DNA of 64,000 bases from an uncultured Collinsella sp. (GTDB taxonomy: Bacteria; Actinomycetota; Coriobacteriia; Coriobacteriales; Coriobacteriaceae). The stretch's first letter is position 1, and each line of letters opens with the position of its first letter. The translations under genes were made by a program, and so were the position numbers. This document shows, piece by piece, positions 60,585-64,000 of this stretch. The notes beneath the pieces were generated by a model. It had not been told where the DNA came from, did not search any database, and worked only from the letters and a program-made list of their open reading frames with translations. Location of the stretch: assembly GCA_902494555.1 (NCBI GenBank), contig CABUTR010000004.1, positions 28,756-92,755 on the forward strand. The letters run 5' to 3'.

Positions 60585-61355
60585 ATGAAGATTGGATTTG
60601 TCGGTTTTGGCAATATGGCGAGCGCTATGGCCGATGGCTGGATCGCTGCCGGTGTAGCTGCGAGCGACATGTGCGCCTGCGCGGGTCGCTACGACGCACT
60701 GGTTGAGCGCTGCGAGGCGCGCGGCATGGTCGCCTGCCACGATGCCGCCGAGGTTGTCGCCGCATCCGATATCGTGGTCGCTGCGGTCAAACCGTACATG
60801 ATCGAGAAGGTATTCGCCCCGCTCAAGGATGCTCTTGCCAAAAAGGTCGTTCTGTCGGTTGCCTGGACCTGGGACAGTGCCAAGTGGGAGCAGGTCCTGC
60901 CGGGCGTCGCGCATATCTCGACGGTGCCCAACACACCGGTTTCGGTGGGCGAGGGCGTCATCGCTTGCGAGAAGGCTTCCACGCTTAGTGATGAGCAGAG
61001 CGCCGTGGTGCTTGATCTGCTTGGCAAACTCGGTGCGGTGGTCGAGCTCGATACGAGTCTGCTGTTTGTGGGAGGCACGGTGGGTGGTTGCGCTCCGGCA
61101 TTTGTCGCCATGGCAATCGAGGCCCTGGGCGATGCGGCGGTCAAGCACGGTATCCCGCGTGCCGATGCCTATCGCATTGTGAGCCAGATGGTGCTAGGTA
61201 CGGCAAAGCTGCAGCTTGCAACTGGCCAGCATCCTGCGGCGATGAAGGATGCCGTATGCTCGCCCGGTGGTGCCACCATCAAGGGCGTCGTTGCGCTCGA
61301 GGACGCCGGCATGCGCAGCGCCCTGGTCAAGGCAATCGACGCAACTCTCCAGTAA
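60585..61355 (+). CDS. proC: pyrroline-5-carboxylate reductase
   Basis: The 256-residue enzyme makes the last step of proline synthesis. The Rossmann motif GFVGFGNMASAMADGW is at the N-terminus, VVAAVKPYM near 65 and the P5C-binding signature near 210 (CSPGGATIKGVVALEDAG). The dimerisation helices lie from about 165. A repeat-bearing hairpin region follows directly. Confidence 0.94.
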   Translation: MKIGFVGFGNMASAMADGWIAAGVAASDMCACAGRYDALVERCEARGMVACHDAAEVVAASDIVVAAVKPYMIEKVFAPLKDALAKKVVLSVAWTWDSAKWEQVLPGVAHISTVPNTPVSVGEGVIACEKASTLSDEQSAVVLDLLGKLGAVVELDTSLLFVGGTVGGCAPAFVAMAIEALGDAAVKHGIPRADAYRIVSQMVLGTAKLQLATGQHPAAMKDAVCSPGGATIKGVVALEDAGMRSALVKAIDATLQ

Positions 61356-61360
61356 AACCG

Positions 61361-61516
61361 ACCAAAAAAAGGACGGGTTTATTTTTGGCAGGTATTTTCT
61401 GCGGTTTTGTCCTTTTAGCGAAAAGCGCCCCGCAACTGGCTCAATTCCAGTTGCGGGGCGCTTGCGTTTGCCCAGATAAAACAGACCAAAATAAACCTGT
61501 CCCTTTTTGGCAGGTT
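61361..61516. repeat. inverted pair of dispersed repeats around a hairpin
   Basis: A diverged plus copy (61361-61405) and a close minus copy (61465-61516) of the repeat at 6965-7017 flank a hairpin (61424-61462, AGCGCCCCGCAACTGG and complement). The minus copy overlaps the stop of the small membrane-protein gene by two bases. Confidence 0.75.
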
Positions 61517-61688
61517 AGTCCCAGAAGCTGTCTTCCTCATCCTCGGACTTGGGTCCGCGGTCGACGTACATCTTATGGGTACGCTTCTCCATTACAAAGG
61601 CAAGAATCGCAAATAACAGGATGCCGCCGGCGAAAAGGATGGCAAAACCGGTGCGGGTGCCAAACAAAAAGGAAAAAACTGCGTCCAT
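61515..61688 (-). CDS. small single-pass membrane protein (57 residues)
   Basis: The minus strand encodes a 57-residue protein: MDAVFSFLFGTRTG, a membrane helix FAILFAGGILLFAILAFVME, then a basic patch (KRTHK) and an acidic tail ending EDEEDSFWD. AAGAAGG lies 6 nt before the ATG. The clear hydrophobic-then-charged plan and good ribosome-binding site support a real gene. It is convergent with proC. Function unknown. Confidence 0.72.
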   Translation of the reverse strand: MDAVFSFLFGTRTGFAILFAGGILLFAILAFVMEKRTHKMYVDRGPKSEDEEDSFWD

Positions 61689-61799
61689 TGGGTGCCTTCT
61701 TGCGTAGTTGAGTTGGGTCGTAAACGCTCATAAGTATATACTTGCCCATACATGTACAAGGTTGCAACCTAAATGGAATGTATATCGCCGGAGGATCTA

Positions 61800-63083
61800 A
61801 TGCTTGATATCAAGTTTGTTCGCGAGAACCCCGATGCCATCGATGTCGCCATGGCTAACCGCCAGACGTCTTGGGATCGCGAGAAGTTCTTTGAGCTCGA
61901 CGACGAGCGCCGTGCCGTCATCACCGAGGTCGAGGAGCTCCAGGCTACGCGCAATGCCGAGTCCAAGAAGATCGGCGCCCTGATGAAGGAGGGCAAGAAG
62001 GACGAGGCCGAGGCCGCCAAGGAGGCCGTGCGCGCCGTCAACGAGAAGATTGACGGTCTGGCCGAGCGCCGTACTGCTCTCGAGCAGGAGCAGTACGACT
62101 TCATGGCTCACCTGCCCAACATTCCTTGCGAGGCCACGCCGTACGGCAAGGACGAGGACGAGAACATTGAGCGCCGTCGTTGGGGCACCCCGCGCGAGTT
62201 CGACTTCGACTTTAAGCCGCATTGGGATCTGGGCACCGATCTGGACATCCTCGACTTCGAGCGCGGCAACAAGCTCTCCGGCAGCCGTTTTACCGTTCTC
62301 GGTGGCGCTGGCGCCCGCCTGGAGCGCGCCCTCATCAACTTCTTCCTCGATACGCACACCAGCCGTGGTTTTAAGGAGTGGTGGCCGCCCATCGTCGTCA
62401 AGCGTCAGACCATGTTTGGCACGGGTCAGCTGCCCAAGTTCGAGGACGACGCCTACCACGTCTCGGGCGACAACTTCCTGATCCCCACCGCCGAGGTCGT
62501 GCTTACCAACCTGCACGCCGGCGAGGTCCTCGATGCCGACACTCTGCCGCGTCGCTACACCGCCTTCACCCCCTGCTTCCGCGAGGAGGCCGGTTCCGCC
62601 GGTCGCGACACCCGCGGCATCATCCGTCAGCACGAGTTCGACAAGGTCGAGATGGTCAAGTTCGCTAAGCCGGAGGAGTCCGACGATGAGCTCGAGAGCA
62701 TGACCGCCGAGGCCGAGTACCTGCTGCAGCAGCTGGGCCTTCCGTATCGCGTGATTAGCCTGTGCACCGGCGACTTGGGCTTCTCTGCCCGTCAGACCTA
62801 CGACGTTGAGGTCTGGCTGCCGAGCTACAACGCCTACAAGGAGATTAGCTCCTGCTCCAACTGCGGTGACTTCCAGGCTCGCCGCGCCAACATCAAGTAT
62901 CGCGACCCCGAGAACTTCAAGGGTTCGCGCTACCTGCACACGCTCAACGGTTCTGGCCTGCCGGCCGGCCGCACCATGGCTGCCATTCTGGAGAACTACC
63001 AGAACGCCGACGGCACCATCACGATCCCCGAGGTTCTGCGTCCTTACATGGGCGGTCTCGAGAAGATCGAGCCGGTCGCGTAA
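61800..63083 (+). CDS. serS: serine-tRNA ligase
   Basis: The 427-residue class II synthetase has an N-terminal long-arm coiled coil (about 1-105: [16 protein letters not shown]...[18 protein letters not shown]), motif 2 [20 protein letters not shown] near 265 and motif 3 [19 protein letters not shown] near 382. ATG 61800 ([10 protein letters not shown]) has GGAGG 5 nt upstream; an in-frame ATG at 61773 adds nine residues absent from the family. Confidence 0.96.
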   Translation: MLDIKFVRENPDAIDVAMANRQTSWDREKFFELDDERRAVITEVEELQATRNAESKKIGALMKEGKKDEAEAAKEAVRAVNEKIDGLAERRTALEQEQYDFMAHLPNIPCEATPYGKDEDENIERRRWGTPREFDFDFKPHWDLGTDLDILDFERGNKLSGSRFTVLGGAGARLERALINFFLDTHTSRGFKEWWPPIVVKRQTMFGTGQLPKFEDDAYHVSGDNFLIPTAEVVLTNLHAGEVLDADTLPRRYTAFTPCFREEAGSAGRDTRGIIRQHEFDKVEMVKFAKPEESDDELESMTAEAEYLLQQLGLPYRVISLCTGDLGFSARQTYDVEVWLPSYNAYKEISSCSNCGDFQARRANIKYRDPENFKGSRYLHTLNGSGLPAGRTMAAILENYQNADGTITIPEVLRPYMGGLEKIEPVA

Positions 63084-63106
63084 CTTGGCTGCATAGGGGA
63101 TATGCA

Positions 63107-63130
63107 AGGGCGCTCCTTCGGGGGCGCCCT
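63107..63130 (+). terminator. terminator of serS
   Basis: AGGGCGC and GCGCCCT arms around CTTCGG, followed by ATTTCG. Confidence 0.7.
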
Positions 63131-63256
63131 ATTTCGTGCGCAGGTCCATATCATGCCGTGCGGACAGCTCAATAGAAAACACACGAACAACTGTTCTGTA
63201 TACAGCTATCTACCTGTTATGCTTTTGCTAAATAAGAGCGAGAGAAAGGGGACGCG

Positions 63257-63634
63257 ATGGAGCTGTTTGATGATCGGGTGGTTTTGTTTGAGAGCGACGA
63301 GGGTGGGGAGTACCTGCTTGTAACGTGTGAGCCGTCTGGCATGGGTGGCCTGGTGGTTCGACAGACGAGTGAGGGTCCGTTGACACAATGGTGTTTTGAG
63401 GAGTCGCCGCATGTGGTCGAGACCTTTGTGACGCACGTGGGGCTTGTGGCGCTGGAGCACTTCTATGGAGTTGGGACTTCCAACCAGGTCGCGCGCATGC
63501 TGAGCATCTCGTTTGCCGATTATGATTGTGCCCAGCGGGTGAGATCGCTCCTGAGGGAACTTGATGCCAAGTTTGACGTGATCGAAAAGCCAATCGATCG
63601 TACGGGGAACGGCGGTATATGCGGAGCAGCATGA
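63257..63634 (+). CDS. hypothetical protein
   Basis: I do not recognise this 125-residue protein. It starts MELFDDRVVLFESDEGGEYL, has a mixed alpha/beta look, no membrane helix and no signal peptide. GAGAGAAAGGGG precedes the ATG. The middle part (EESPHVVETFVTHVGLVALE, SISFADYDCAQRVRSLLREL) looks helical. It lies alone between serS and tRNA-Arg. Confidence 0.65.
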   Translation: MELFDDRVVLFESDEGGEYLLVTCEPSGMGGLVVRQTSEGPLTQWCFEESPHVVETFVTHVGLVALEHFYGVGTSNQVARMLSISFADYDCAQRVRSLLRELDAKFDVIEKPIDRTGNGGICGAA

Positions 63635-63711
63635 CAAAACTGCGTTTCACAAAAAAGTTTGAGATTGAGCTTGACTCCAATAAGCTAAAGTGGTTTTATA
63701 TGTCTTGCGCT

Positions 63712-63788
63712 GCGGCGTTACCTCAGCTGGATAGAGGGTCTGACTACGAATCAGAACGTCATAGGTTCGAATCCTATACGCCGCACCA
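63712..63788 (+). tRNA. tRNA-Arg (ACG)
   Basis: A 77-nt tRNA: acceptor GCGGCGT/ACGCCGC, anticodon loop CTACGAA (ACG, read as ICG), T-loop TTCGAAT, encoded CCA. A TTGACT box lies at 63671 and a TATA-like box near 63697. A terminator follows (63800-63827). Confidence 0.95.
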
Positions 63789-63825
63789 ATCGAACTTGAA
63801 GCCTCCGGCAACGGGGGCTTTTCTT

Positions 63826-63866
63826 TTACGCCGGCACCGCACGGATTCGAACCTCGGTCGAGGTAC
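63826..63866 (-). other. opposite-strand tRNA-like tail after tRNA-Arg
   Basis: The minus strand reads GAGGTTCGAATCC, then 17 nt to TAA, with the geometry of a tRNA 3' end (T-arm, 7-nt acceptor strand, discriminator, triplet). The 12-mer GGATTCGAACCT (63843-63854) is the exact complement of this tRNA's own T-arm. Same plan as after tRNA-Phe and tRNA-Leu. Confidence 0.65.
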
Positions 63867-63951
63867 GAGCATCTTAATCATCACTTCGTAAAATTTTTCC
63901 AAATTGTCGCTTGACCCATCGAGGGGTCACGTGCATAATAATCCGTGCGTT

Positions 63952-64000
63952 GCGGCGTTACCTCAGCTGGATAGAGGGTCTGACTACGAATCAGAACGTC
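63952..64000 (+). tRNA. second tRNA-Arg (ACG), cut by window end
   Basis: The first 49 nt are identical to the tRNA-Arg at 63712. It has its own promoter: TTGACC (63911-63916), 17 nt, CATAAT (63934-63939). Confidence 0.9.

Overview
The window looks like a chromosomal segment of a high-GC, single-membrane gut actinobacterium. My best inference is a Coriobacteriia genome close to Collinsella. That rests on the gene mix: a mannose-family PTS with SIS-domain deglycases, an M16C peptidase, the Tad pilus layout without a secretin, DUF4012 and DUF5710 proteins, and many GC-rich dispersed hairpins. It cannot be proved from the sequence alone. Most space is filled by ordinary housekeeping genes with good ribosome-binding sites.

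Positions 1-17900: recQ is followed by a GntR/UTRA regulator and a fructoselysine-6-phosphate-deglycase-like SIS gene with paired operator repeats. An LDH/hydroxyisocaproate-dehydrogenase-like gene, homoserine acyltransferase metA (Glu111, acetyl type) and a 5-formyl-THF cyclo-ligase come next. A HicAB toxin-antitoxin pair lacks a normal hicA start. After a large M16C peptidase there is a second GntR regulator with a mannose-type PTS (IIA, IIB, SIS deglycase, IIC, IID). This resembles the gfr glucoselysine/fructoselysine systems, but IID carries an in-frame amber codon. An AlbA/Schlafen-type regulator follows, preceded by a duplicated array of short direct repeats.

Positions 18000-37400: a small unknown gene, a decayed zinc-ribbon gene, a DUF5710 gene, tRNA-Val, an EamA transporter, a DUF4012 surface protein, glmM, an M32 carboxypeptidase, a T-box leader with pheS-pheT, an ECF nickel/cobalt transporter (NikMN-Q-O) behind a textbook NikR-like operator, a phospholipase-C-like protein and pyruvate kinase.

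Positions 37800-52400: a Ca2+-type P-ATPase whose ribosome-binding site is buried in a hairpin, rsgA, then a complete-looking Tad (Flp) pilus operon (cpaB, tadZ, tadA, tadB, tadC, flp, several pseudopilins, a TadG-like protein and a DUF192 protein), followed by a toxin-antitoxin pair.

Positions 52500-64000: tRNA-Phe, a GH5-like glycosidase that has lost its acid/base glutamate, rsmI, metG, rsmA, tatD, tRNA-Leu, an SPFH protein, rlmH, proC, a 57-residue membrane protein, serS, an unknown gene and two tRNA-Arg copies.

The most unusual signal is at the tRNAs. tRNA-Phe, tRNA-Leu and tRNA-Arg are each followed, 54-58 nt past their 3' end and just beyond the terminator, by an opposite-strand tRNA-like 3' tail that copies the T-arm of that same tRNA. 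At Phe and Leu, a 122-129 nt hairpin-rich insert is then closed by an exact or near-exact 60-64 nt duplicate of the tRNA 3' end plus terminator, like the att duplication of a tiny integrated element.
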